Source: an uncultured Oscillospiraceae bacterium
Lineage (GTDB): Bacteria; Bacillota_A; Clostridia; Oscillospirales; Oscillospiraceae
Length of the DNA: 11,716 nucleotides
Reading direction: 5' to 3'
Assembly: GCA_944386965.1 (NCBI GenBank)
Contig: CALXDE010000031.1
Span: 1-11,716 of the forward strand
Below the pieces are notes generated by a model. That model had not been told where the DNA came from. It saw only the letters and a list, made by a program, of their open reading frames with translations, and did no database searches. Numbering within the stretch: the first letter of the stretch is position 1; every line of letters begins with the position of its first letter. This document shows, one piece after another, positions 6,290 through 11,716 of this stretch. The position numbers were made by a program, and so were the translations under genes.

Positions 6290-7420
6290 TTACAGCATGG
6301 GGAAGCGGCGCTCCCGGTGGGCGGCAAGGGACTGCGCCAGCGCGTCGATATCCTCGCGGGTGGTTTCGGGGCCGAAGCTGACGCGGATGGTGCCGGCGGC
6401 CACCCGCCGGGAAAGCCCCATGGCGGTGAGAACGTGACTGGCCTTCCCCTGGTGGCAGGCGGAGCCGGCGGAGACACAGATCCCCTGGCTGCTCAGGTCG
6501 TTGACGATGTTCTGGCTGGGATAGCCGGGCAGGGAGAGGGCGAGAATGTGGGGGGCGTCGGCCTGTCCCACCAGCTCCAGAGTGGGAATGGCGGAGAGAC
6601 GCTCCGCCGCATAGTTCCGGAGGGCGGCCATGGAGGCGTTGATTTCCTCCAGCCTTGCCTGCCGCAGCGCCACGGCCTTCGCGAAGCCGGCGATCTGGGC
6701 GGTGGCTTCTGTCCCGGAGCGGAGCCCCCGCTCCTGGCCGCCGCCGAACAGCAGAGGCCGGGGGTGGGGCAGGCGCGGCCCGATGTACAGCGCGCCTACG
6801 CCCTTGGGCCCGCCGATCTTGTGGCCGGAGAGGGTGATCAGGTCCGCCCCCAGGCTTTTGGCGGTGAAGGGCATCTTCAAAAAGCCCTGGACCGCGTCGG
6901 TATGGAGGAGGGTGTCCCGGCCCTTGAGCAGGGCTGCCACCTCCTCCACGGGGTAGCGGGTGCCGGTTTCGTTGTTCACCAGCATCATGGACACCAGGGC
7001 CGTGTCCGGCCGGAGGGCCTGGGCCACCTGCCCGGCGGTAATGCGGTTGCGGTCGTCAGGCTTCAGATAGGTGACCGCGTACCCCTGCTGCTCCAGGGCT
7101 TTCATGGTCTGGAGGATGGCGCTGTGCTCCACGGCGGTGGTGATGATGTGTTTTCCCACCCGGCGGTTCTGCCACAGGGCGGCTTGAATGGCCCAGTTGT
7201 CCCCCTCGGTGCCGCAGGAGGTGAAAAAGAGCCGCTCCGGCGGACAGCCCAGGGTGCCGGCGATGACGGCCCGGTCCGCCTCCAGCCGCTTGGCCGCGGC
7301 ACGGCCCAGGTCGTATTGGGAGGAGGGATTGCCGAAACCCTCGGTCAGTATCTCCACCATGGCCGCCGCCACGGCGGGCGGCACCGGGGTGGTGGCGGCG
7401 TGGTCCAGATAGTGCAGCAT
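6290..7420 (-). CDS. Class I cysteine desulfurase (NifS/IscS family), 376 aa
   Basis: This PLP enzyme removes sulfur from L-cysteine as an enzyme-bound persulfide and leaves alanine, feeding Fe-S cluster assembly or tRNA thiolation. The N-terminus YLDHAATTPVPPAV is the family hallmark. TTAVEHSAIL carries the PLP-stacking His (99), HTDAVQGF the PLP-nitrogen Asp (175), and SGHKIGGPKG the Schiff-base Lys (201). The mobile loop VSAGSACHQGK contains the persulfide Cys322. At 376 residues it is full length. An in-frame ATG at 7504 would add 28 residues (METRGLTRAK...), but it lacks a ribosome site and family similarity begins at MLHYLDHAATTP. The ATG at 7420, with AAAGGAAG 7 nt upstream, is preferred. 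No iscU, iscR or thiI lies beside it, so the acceptor is unclear. The divergent neighbour mtaB makes an Fe-S enzyme that itself inserts sulfur into tRNA. Confidence 0.93.
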   Translation of the reverse strand: MLHYLDHAATTPVPPAVAAAMVEILTEGFGNPSSQYDLGRAAAKRLEADRAVIAGTLGCPPERLFFTSCGTEGDNWAIQAALWQNRRVGKHIITTAVEHSAILQTMKALEQQGYAVTYLKPDDRNRITAGQVAQALRPDTALVSMMLVNNETGTRYPVEEVAALLKGRDTLLHTDAVQGFLKMPFTAKSLGADLITLSGHKIGGPKGVGALYIGPRLPHPRPLLFGGGQERGLRSGTEATAQIAGFAKAVALRQARLEEINASMAALRNYAAERLSAIPTLELVGQADAPHILALSLPGYPSQNIVNDLSSQGICVSAGSACHQGKASHVLTAMGLSRRVAAGTIRVSFGPETTREDIDALAQSLAAHRERRFPML

Positions 7421-7427
7421 GGGATCG

Positions 7428-7435
7428 CTTCCTTT
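7428..7435 (-). promoter_or_regulatory. Ribosome binding site that fixes the cysteine desulfurase start
   Basis: AAAGGAAG on the minus strand lies 7 nt before the ATG at 7420. The longer start at 7504 has only ATATATGGAAACG-type sequence around it and no Shine-Dalgarno, so the 376-residue form is favoured. Confidence 0.7.
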
Positions 7436-7482
7436 CAGCGGGGCTTTTCGGGCTCTGGGGAGAAAATCCTGGGACTTTGCCC

Positions 7483-7511
7483 TTGTCAGGCCCCGCGTTT
7501 CCATATATAAT
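7483..7511 (+). promoter_or_regulatory. Sigma-70 promoter of the mtaB-yfbR operon
   Basis: TTGTCA (7483-7488), a 17-bp spacer, and a perfect TATAAT (7506-7511) make this one of the two best promoter matches in the window. The predicted start near 7518 gives a leader of about 29 nt before the mtaB ATG at 7547. It lies within the region that would be the 5' leader of the divergent cysteine desulfurase. Confidence 0.8.
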
Positions 7512-7530
7512 AAAGACTCAGCGGACTCCT

Positions 7531-7559
7531 ATTATATCGGGAATCCATGGAAAAGGCAA
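7531..7559 (-). promoter_or_regulatory. Probable promoter of the cysteine desulfurase gene
   Basis: The minus strand reads TTGCCT (7559-7554), a 17-bp spacer and a perfect TATAAT (7536-7531). The predicted start near 7524 gives a leader of about 104 nt. Its -35 element lies inside the first codons of mtaB. It points at the mtaB promoter, with only 19 bp between the two -10 boxes. Confidence 0.65.
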
Positions 7560-8869
7560 GGGGGGCGCCGGAACTGAGAATTGCGATCTATACCCTGGGA
7601 TGCAAGGTCAACCAGTACGAGACGCAGGCGATGGAGCAGGAGCTGACGGCCAGGGGCCATACCCTGGTGGATTTTGAGGAGGAGGCGGACGCCTATGTGG
7701 TGAACACCTGCACCGTCACCGCCGTTAGCGACAAGAAGTCCCGGCAGATGATCCGCCGCGCCCGGCGGCGCAGCCCCGGGGCGGTGGTGGCCGTGTGCGG
7801 CTGTTATGCCCAGACCAGGCCGGAGGAAGTGAAGAAACTGGATGTGGACCTGATCTCGGGTACCGGCGACCGGATGGCGTTCCTGGAGCTGCTGGAGCAG
7901 GCCGCGCGGGAGCGGGAACCGGTGCTGGCGGTGGATGCGGCCATGAGGCGCCGGACCTTTGAGGTGCTGCCCGCCGGGGGCATGGCAAAGCGCACCCGGG
8001 CCATGCTGAAGGTGGAGGATGGGTGCGTCAATTTCTGCTCCTACTGCGTCATCCCCTATGCCCGGGGACCGGTCCGCTCCCTGCCGCTCCAGGCGGCGGC
8101 GGAACAGACGGCGGCCCTGAGGCGGGAGGGATACCGGGAGCTCGTCCTGACAGGGATTGAGATTTCCTCCTGGGGACAGGACCTGAAAACCGGGGAGAGT
8201 CTCATCGATCTGCTGGAGGCAATCAGCGCCCAGGCCGGGGATATGCGAGTGCGCCTGGGGAGTCTGGAGCCCCGGACCATCACCGAGGATTTCTGCCGCC
8301 GCGCGGCGGCGCTGCCGAACCTGTGCCCCCACTTCCATCTCTCTCTGCAATCCGGCTGTGACGGCACACTGCGGCGGATGAATCGAAAATATGACACCAA
8401 TCGGTATATCGAGAGTGTGAAATTACTGAACGTATACTTTCGCCGCCCGGCAATCACCACAGATCTGATTGTGGGCTTCCCAGGGGAGACGGAGGCGGAG
8501 TTTGGGGAAACCCTGGACTTTGTCCGGAGCTGCGGCTTCGCGGAGATGCATATTTTTCCCTATTCCATCCGCACCGGAACCCCCGCCGCGGACATGGAGC
8601 AGATACCCAGGGCCGTGAAGGAGGAGCGGGCCGCCCGGGCCGCCCAGGCGGCGGCGGAGCTGAACCGGGCCTATCTGGCCGGCTGTGTGGGGGAGACTTA
8701 CCCGGTGCTCTACGAGCAGGAGGGGGAGGGCCTCTGGACCGGCCATGCACCCAATTATATCCCAGTGGCTGTCAAGGGAAAGGACTTGCATAACCAGGTG
8801 CGGCGGACCCGGATCACCGGCGTGGCGGGCAGCGTGCTGCTGGGAGAGCTGGAGGAGGAGCATGTATAA
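7547..8869 (+). CDS. mtaB: tRNA t6A37 C2-methylthiotransferase MtaB, 440 aa
   Basis: MtaB is a radical SAM methylthiotransferase that turns t6A at position 37 of ANN-decoding tRNAs into ms2t6A, using two 4Fe-4S clusters. The N-terminal UPF0004 domain opens with YTLGCKVNQYET; the CKVNQYE form is typical of MtaB rather than MiaB. Its cluster ligands are Cys19, Cys55 (NTCTVT) and Cys86 (CGCYAQ). The radical SAM motif is CVNFCSYC (Cys160, 164, 167). SLEPRTI and HFHLSLQSGCD follow within the core, and the C-terminal ~65 residues have the position of the TRAM RNA-binding domain. The length is normal. The ribosome site before the ATG at 7547 is weak, and a GGGGGG tract lies just inside the gene, so an internal start near the conserved LRIAIYTLGC cannot be fully excluded. 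It is transcribed from the promoter at 7483-7511 with yfbR, which overlaps its last codons. Confidence 0.95.
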   Translation: MEKARGAPELRIAIYTLGCKVNQYETQAMEQELTARGHTLVDFEEEADAYVVNTCTVTAVSDKKSRQMIRRARRRSPGAVVAVCGCYAQTRPEEVKKLDVDLISGTGDRMAFLELLEQAAREREPVLAVDAAMRRRTFEVLPAGGMAKRTRAMLKVEDGCVNFCSYCVIPYARGPVRSLPLQAAAEQTAALRREGYRELVLTGIEISSWGQDLKTGESLIDLLEAISAQAGDMRVRLGSLEPRTITEDFCRRAAALPNLCPHFHLSLQSGCDGTLRRMNRKYDTNRYIESVKLLNVYFRRPAITTDLIVGFPGETEAEFGETLDFVRSCGFAEMHIFPYSIRTGTPAADMEQIPRAVKEERAARAAQAAAELNRAYLAGCVGETYPVLYEQEGEGLWTGHAPNYIPVAVKGKDLHNQVRRTRITGVAGSVLLGELEEEHV

Positions 8870-9434
8870 CTTTTTTGCCTATATCTCCCGGATGAAGTAC
8901 ATCGACCGCTGGTCCCTGATGCGCAACAGTGTCACGGAGAACATCCAGGAGCACAGCCACATGGTGGCGGTGCTCTCCCACGCTTTGGGCGTCATCCGGA
9001 GGGACGTGTTTCATCAGCCCTGCGACCCCAACGCCTGTGCGGCGGCGGCGCTGTTTCACGACGCCACGGAGATCTTTACCGGGGACCTGCCCACCCCCAT
9101 CAAGTACTACAACCCCGCCATTCTGGAGGCCTACCGCCAGGTGGAGCACGTGGCGGCGGACCGGCTGCTGGGGATGCTGCCGCGGGAGATGCAGGGAGCA
9201 TACGCCCCGCTGCTCCACAGCGAGGATGCGGATACCCGCAAGATCGTGAAGGCGGCGGACAAGCTCTCCGCCTATATCAAATGCGTGGAGGAGGAAAACG
9301 CCGGCAACAGCGAGTTTTCCCAGGCCGCCCGGGAAACCCTGGCGGCGCTGGAGCGGATGGAGTTGCCGGAGGTGGACTACTTCCTGCGGAATTTCGGCGC
9401 GGCCTTTGGACTGACGCTGGACGAATTGCAGTAG
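8862..9434 (+). CDS. yfbR: 5'-deoxynucleotidase YfbR (HD domain), 190 aa
   Basis: YfbR removes the 5'-phosphate from deoxyribonucleoside monophosphates using a divalent metal, in the cytosol, and helps balance dNMP pools. The sequence tracks E. coli YfbR along nearly its whole length. Shared stretches include FFAYISRMKYIDRW, LMRN, TENIQEHSHMVA, LFHDATEIFTGDLPTPIKYYN and KAADKLSAYIKCVEE. The HD metal ligands are His31, His66-Asp67 and Asp133, and the phosphate-contacting Arg16 is in place. The ATG at 8862 overlaps the mtaB end by 8 bp (ATGTATAA), and GGAGGAGGAG within the last mtaB codons serves as its ribosome site, so translation is probably coupled. In-frame sequence further upstream lies inside mtaB and is not part of this protein. 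The link to mtaB is one of shared expression; I see no mechanistic link. Confidence 0.93.
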   Translation: MYNFFAYISRMKYIDRWSLMRNSVTENIQEHSHMVAVLSHALGVIRRDVFHQPCDPNACAAAALFHDATEIFTGDLPTPIKYYNPAILEAYRQVEHVAADRLLGMLPREMQGAYAPLLHSEDADTRKIVKAADKLSAYIKCVEEENAGNSEFSQAARETLAALERMELPEVDYFLRNFGAAFGLTLDELQ

Positions 9435-9436
9435 CA

Positions 9437-9453
9437 CGCGGCGGACAGCCGCG
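9437..9453 (+). other. Small intra-operon hairpin
   Basis: CGCGGC (9437-9442) and GCCGCG (9448-9453) form a 6-bp stem around GGACA in the 43-bp gap between yfbR and the ACT gene. No T-tract follows, so it is not a full terminator. It could reduce read-through or mark an mRNA processing point. Confidence 0.35.
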
Positions 9454-9477
9454 GCAGAACAAAAGGAGAGGATTGCC

Positions 9478-9747
9478 ATGAGAGCCATTGTAACCGTCAC
9501 TGGAAAGGATACCGTCGGTATCATCGGCGGGGTGTGCACCCGTCTGTCCCACTACAACATCAATATCCTGGACATCAGCCAGACCGTTCTCCAGGGTTAC
9601 TTCACCATGACCATGGTGGTGGACGCCTCCCAGGCCAATGTGGAGTTCGGGGAGCTGGTCAGGCTGATGGCCGACTACGGGGCGCAGCGGCATCTGTCCA
9701 TCCGGGTCCAGCGGGAGGACATCTTCGACGCGATGCACAAACTCTAA
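9478..9747 (+). CDS. ACT-domain protein (UPF0237 family), 89 aa
   Basis: The 89-residue protein consists of one ACT domain. It starts RAIVTVTGKDTVGIIGGV, the first strand and the glycine-containing loop where ACT domains usually bind small ligands such as amino acids. NINILDISQTVLQGYFTM then forms the second and third strands, and a C-terminal helix-strand ends in IRVQREDIFDAMHKL. ACT domains of this stand-alone family are thought to be regulatory, probably as dimers, but ligand and target are not known. The ATG has AAAAGGAGAGG a good distance upstream. It lies 43 bp after yfbR and just before a DUF711 gene. ACT/DUF711 adjacency recurs across Firmicutes including streptococci (from memory), so the DUF711 protein is its likely partner. 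It has no membrane or signal segment. Confidence 0.88.
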   Translation: MRAIVTVTGKDTVGIIGGVCTRLSHYNINILDISQTVLQGYFTMTMVVDASQANVEFGELVRLMADYGAQRHLSIRVQREDIFDAMHKL

Positions 9748-9954
9748 GAGCAGCAAAGAGGGGATTCCATCCCCCTTTGGATTCCCCCGCGCCAGTCTGC
9801 GGACTGGTGACGCCGCCCAGGGCGGCTCAAGTCGATGCATTTTTCCAAGGCGCATGTCCTTGGAGAAATGATCGGGATTTTTGCGTCACGATTAGAGGGA
9901 CGCGGCGCGCGCAGGCGGCTGCCTCCGCTACTTTGAAGGAAATGAGGGAGCGCA
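9748..9954. other. Hairpin-rich spacer between the ACT and DUF711 genes
   Basis: This 207-bp gap carries a run of inverted repeats. At 9760-9787 there is a 10-bp stem with one mismatch, GGGGATTCCA against TGGATTCCCC. CCAGTC/GACTGG lies at 9792-9807, extendable to 9790-9809 with one G-U pair. GCCGCCC/GGGCGGC lies at 9812-9826. TTTTCCAAGG/CCTTGGAGAA, with one G-U pair, lies at 9841-9867. None is followed by a proper T-tract, and I find no convincing promoter. In the right part, 9868-9954, I see only a GC-rich segment and the DUF711 ribosome site (GAGGGAG). Short reading frames here have no recognisable content. A dispersed palindromic element is the likeliest explanation, but a structured leader of the DUF711 message is possible. 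Confidence 0.5.
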
Positions 9955-11313
9955 ATGCTCAACCAGAAAAATATTCTCGAGACGATCGAGATGATCGACA
10001 AGCAGCATCTGGATATCCGGACCATCACCATGGGCATCTCCCTGCGGGACTGCGCCCATCCGGACGCCCAGACCTGCTGCCGGAAAATTTATGACAAGAT
10101 CTGCGCCAAGGCGGAGAACCTGGTGAAAACCGGGGAGGACATCGAGAGGGAGTTCGGCATCCCCATCGTGAATAAGCGCATCTCCGTCACGCCCATGGCC
10201 ATGGTGGCGGAGTCCTGTGAGACAGAGGACTATGTGCCCTTTGCCGCGGCCATGGACCGGGCGGCTAAAAGCTGCGGCGTCAACTTCATCGGCGGATTCT
10301 CCGCCCTGGTGCAGAAGGGCTTTACCACCGGGGACAAAAAGCTCATCTCCGCCATCCCCCAGGCAATGGCGGAGACGGAGCTGGTCTGCTCCTCGGTAAA
10401 CGTGGGGTCCACCCGGGCGGGCATCAACATGGACGCGGTGGCGGAGATGGGCCGCATCATCAAGGCCACGGCGGAGCGGACAAGGGACAGCCAGGGCCTG
10501 GGCTGCGCGAAGCTGGTGGTGTTCTGCAATGCCGTGGAGGACAACCCCTTTATGGCCGGCGCGTTCCACGGCGTGGGAGAGGGGGAATGCGTCATCAACG
10601 TGGGGGTTTCCGGACCCGGCGTGGTGTACCACGCCCTCCAGAGCGTCAAGGGCGCGCCCTTTGACGTGGTGGCGGAGACGGTGAAGAAGACCGCCTTCCA
10701 GATCACCCGCATGGGCCAGCTGGTGGCCCGGGAGGCCAGCGCCCGACTGGGGGTGCCCTTCGGCATCGTGGACCTGTCCCTGGCGCCCACCCCGGCCATT
10801 GGCGACAGTGTGGCCCGGATTTTGGAGGAGATGGGGCTGGCTGTCTGCGGCACCCACGGCACCACTGCCGCCCTGGCCCTCTTGAACGACGCGGTGAAGA
10901 AGGGCGGCGTCATGGCCAGCGGCCATGTGGGCGGCCTCTCCGGCGCGTTCATCCCGGTGAGCGAGGACGAGGGGATGATTGCCGCTGCCCTGGATGGGAC
11001 GCTGACCATCGACAAGCTGGAGGCTATGACCTGTGTCTGCTCGGTGGGCCTTGACATGATCGCCGTTCCTGGAGACACCAGCGCCGAAACCATCAGCGCC
11101 ATCATTGCCGATGAGGCGGCGGTGGGCATGGTCAACAGCAAGACCACCGCCGTGCGCATTATTCCGGTGCCCGGGGCCAAGGTGGGAGATATGATGGAGA
11201 TGGGGGGACTTCTGGGCAGCGCCCCGGTGATGCCGGTCCATGCCGCCTCCAGCGCGGCGTTTGTGGCCCGGGGCGGCCGGATTCCGGCGCCGCTGCAGAG
11301 TCTGAAGAACTGA
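9955..11313 (+). CDS. DUF711/UPF0210 family protein (annotated 'PFL family'), 452 aa
   Basis: This is a full-length member of DUF711 (UPF0210). The family is called PFL-like because its fold resembles pyruvate formate-lyase/ribonucleotide-reductase barrels; no reaction is established. The start [15 protein letters not shown] and the segments [40 protein letters not shown] and [12 protein letters not shown] are glycine-rich, conserved-looking family stretches. A C-terminal half with [15 protein letters not shown] and [22 protein letters not shown] follows. Several Cys residues are scattered, but I cannot point to a glycyl-radical motif, so radical chemistry should not be assumed. The ATG at 9955 is preceded by GAGGGAG at short spacing, with GAAGGAA further up. 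It probably works with the ACT protein, which may sense its ligand. The last 12 codons and stop (from 11275) are duplicated 208 bp downstream. Confidence 0.9.
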   Translation: MLNQKNILETIEMIDKQHLDIRTITMGISLRDCAHPDAQTCCRKIYDKICAKAENLVKTGEDIEREFGIPIVNKRISVTPMAMVAESCETEDYVPFAAAMDRAAKSCGVNFIGGFSALVQKGFTTGDKKLISAIPQAMAETELVCSSVNVGSTRAGINMDAVAEMGRIIKATAERTRDSQGLGCAKLVVFCNAVEDNPFMAGAFHGVGEGECVINVGVSGPGVVYHALQSVKGAPFDVVAETVKKTAFQITRMGQLVAREASARLGVPFGIVDLSLAPTPAIGDSVARILEEMGLAVCGTHGTTAALALLNDAVKKGGVMASGHVGGLSGAFIPVSEDEGMIAAALDGTLTIDKLEAMTCVCSVGLDMIAVPGDTSAETISAIIADEAAVGMVNSKTTAVRIIPVPGAKVGDMMEMGGLLGSAPVMPVHAASSAAFVARGGRIPAPLQSLKN

Positions 11314-11322
11314 GCGCCAGCG
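11275..11322 (+). repeat. 48-bp direct repeat, copy 1 (DUF711 3' end)
   Basis: This segment holds the last 12 codons of the DUF711 gene (encoding [12 protein letters not shown]), its TGA stop and nine further bases. Its first 40 bases are identical to 11483-11522, then one mismatch (C versus T) is followed by seven more shared bases, GCCAGCG. Similarity stops abruptly on the right, and on the left decays within a few bases. Confidence 0.95.
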
Positions 11323-11482
11323 AAAGTCCGGGAGCGGATCAGAGAAAGCCGACCGCCCCGGCCCGCCGGAGGCGGCACAAGGGTTTTGCCGAAGGCAAAA
11401 CCCTTGGCGCAGGGCGGATTCAGTCCGCCCGAGCAGGTAAAATCATAAGGGGCCCCCTGCGGATGGGACATCCGCAGGGGAG
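11323..11482. mobile_element. 160-bp non-coding cassette with three perfect hairpins between the repeats
   Basis: The stretch between the two 48-bp repeats has no plausible gene. It contains three perfect inverted repeats in a row: a 13-bp stem with loop GAA (11378-11406, CAAGGGTTTTGCC arm), a 7-bp stem with loop TTCAG (11412-11430, GGGCGGA arm) and a 12-bp stem with loop GGA (11454-11480, CCCCTGCGGATG arm). No T-tract follows any of them, so they are not standard terminators on either strand. The layout suggests a small non-autonomous or remnant element inserted at the gene end. Calling it mobile is inference. Confidence 0.4.
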
Positions 11483-11530
11483 GGCCGGATTCCGGCGCCG
11501 CTGCAGAGTCTGAAGAACTGAGTGCCAGCG
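11483..11530 (+). repeat. 48-bp direct repeat, copy 2 (displaced DUF711 3' end)
   Basis: This is the second copy of the DUF711 gene end, 208 bp after the first, with 47 of 48 bases identical. It keeps the stop codon and flanking bases but is not attached to any coding region, since no open frame leads into it across the hairpins. It therefore looks like the residue of an insertion or slippage event. Confidence 0.95.
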
Positions 11531-11602
11531 GAGGGAGTAAGGAATGCGGCAGGAGGGGCTGCCCCGTGGAACAGAGGGGACAGGCGGAAAGGAGAGGACT
11601 GC

Positions 11603-11716
11603 ATGAGACTGAACATCAGGGTGAAGCCGGGAAAGACACAGTCCACCATGGGCTTTGTTGTGGGACTTGTCTTTGTGGGGGTCGGTCTGTTTGTGGTGAT
11701 CCCCACCTTTGGCCCT
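11603..11716 (+). CDS. Membrane protein of unknown function, N-terminal 38 codons only
   Basis: The reading frame opens at the ATG at 11603 and runs off the right edge. Its ribosome site AAAGGAGAGG lies about 6 nt upstream, which supports the start strongly. The fragment begins MRLNIRVKPGKTQSTM, a short basic stretch, and then a hydrophobic segment GFVVGLVFVGVGLFVVIP at about residues 17-34. That is a transmembrane helix with the positive residues on the presumed cytoplasmic side. Too little is present to name a family. An ATG at codon 16 lacks a ribosome site. The gap to the DUF711 gene is 289 bp and filled by the duplicated segment, so it may or may not share that transcript. I see no good promoter directly before it. 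Confidence 0.7.
   Translation, partial: MRLNIRVKPGKTQSTMGFVVGLVFVGVGLFVVIPTFGP

Noticed and set aside
7421..7504. N-terminal extension of the cysteine desulfurase beginning METRGLTRAK
   Set aside because: There is no Shine-Dalgarno at 7504, while a good one precedes the ATG at 7420 where family similarity begins.
6287..7510. Plus-strand frame of 407 codons opposite the cysteine desulfurase
   Set aside because: The minus strand carries every PLP and persulfide motif; the plus-strand product is Gly/His/Val-rich noise.
9744..10037. Minus-strand 97-codon frame across the ACT-DUF711 spacer
   Set aside because: It overlaps the start of a real gene, has no ribosome site, and spans the inverted repeats. 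If seen in other genomes it probably marks a repeated element rather than a protein.
11378..11406. The 13-bp stem after the DUF711 gene as a Rho-independent terminator
   Set aside because: The stem is strong, but GGCGCAGGG follows on the plus strand and TGCCGCC on the minus strand, with no T-tract either way. It could still act as an RNA processing or decay barrier.
9928..11471. Minus-strand frames of 437 and 413 codons opposite the DUF711 gene
   Set aside because: They are antisense shadows, His/Gly-rich or Ser/Pro/Thr-rich with no recognisable domain, and one runs through the non-coding hairpin region.
1..11716. CRISPR array, tRNA or rRNA genes, transposase, phage or defence genes
   Set aside because: There is no regularly spaced repeat set, no recognisable tRNA or rRNA sequence, and no protein with such motifs. 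The only long direct repeat is the two-copy 48-bp pair.

Overview
The window reads as ordinary chromosomal DNA from a GC-rich member of the Bacillota, most likely an Oscillospiraceae-type gut clostridium such as the Flavonifractor/Lawsonibacter/Pseudoflavonifractor group. This is an inference. It rests on strong AGGAGG-type ribosome sites, a Firmicutes-type class II GalT, an ACT/DUF711 gene pair, clostridial-style galactokinase motifs, and GC-rich codons combined with AT-rich sigma-70 promoters.

Left half (1-7420) is all on the minus strand. In the order transcribed: a class I cysteine desulfurase (7420-6290) closed by a 14-bp hairpin terminator; a galactose operon from its own promoter (galK 6104-4812, galT 4788-3307, then a 94-residue membrane protein 3290-3006); a radical SAM enzyme with an N-terminal B12-binding-like fold (2825-1326) plus a 75-residue zinc-ribbon protein (1312-1085), with their own promoter, a 5' leader hairpin and a terminator; and a tRNA-dihydrouridine synthase (944-1) that runs off the left edge.

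Right half (7547-11716) is all on the plus strand. It holds mtaB (tRNA ms2t6A37 methylthiotransferase), overlapped by yfbR (5'-deoxynucleotidase), then a small ACT-domain protein, a 207-bp hairpin-rich spacer, a DUF711/UPF0210 protein, a second hairpin-rich spacer, and the first 38 codons of a membrane protein that runs off the right edge. The cysteine desulfurase and mtaB diverge from a 126-bp gap. In it, two good sigma-70 promoters point at each other with nearly coincident predicted start sites.

Three genes concern tRNA modification or its sulfur and Fe-S supply (Dus, MtaB, cysteine desulfurase). GalK and GalT are two steps of the Leloir pathway; GalE and a transporter are not in the window. 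The radical SAM/zinc-ribbon pair and the ACT/DUF711 pair have no function I can assign.

The least explained structure is at the DUF711 3' end. A 48-bp segment carrying its last 12 codons and stop recurs 208 bp downstream with one mismatch. The two copies flank a non-coding 160-bp stretch holding three perfect inverted repeats. This resembles a tiny cassette inserted at, and regenerating, a gene end. I saw no CRISPR array, rRNA, tRNA, transposase or toxin/defence gene.
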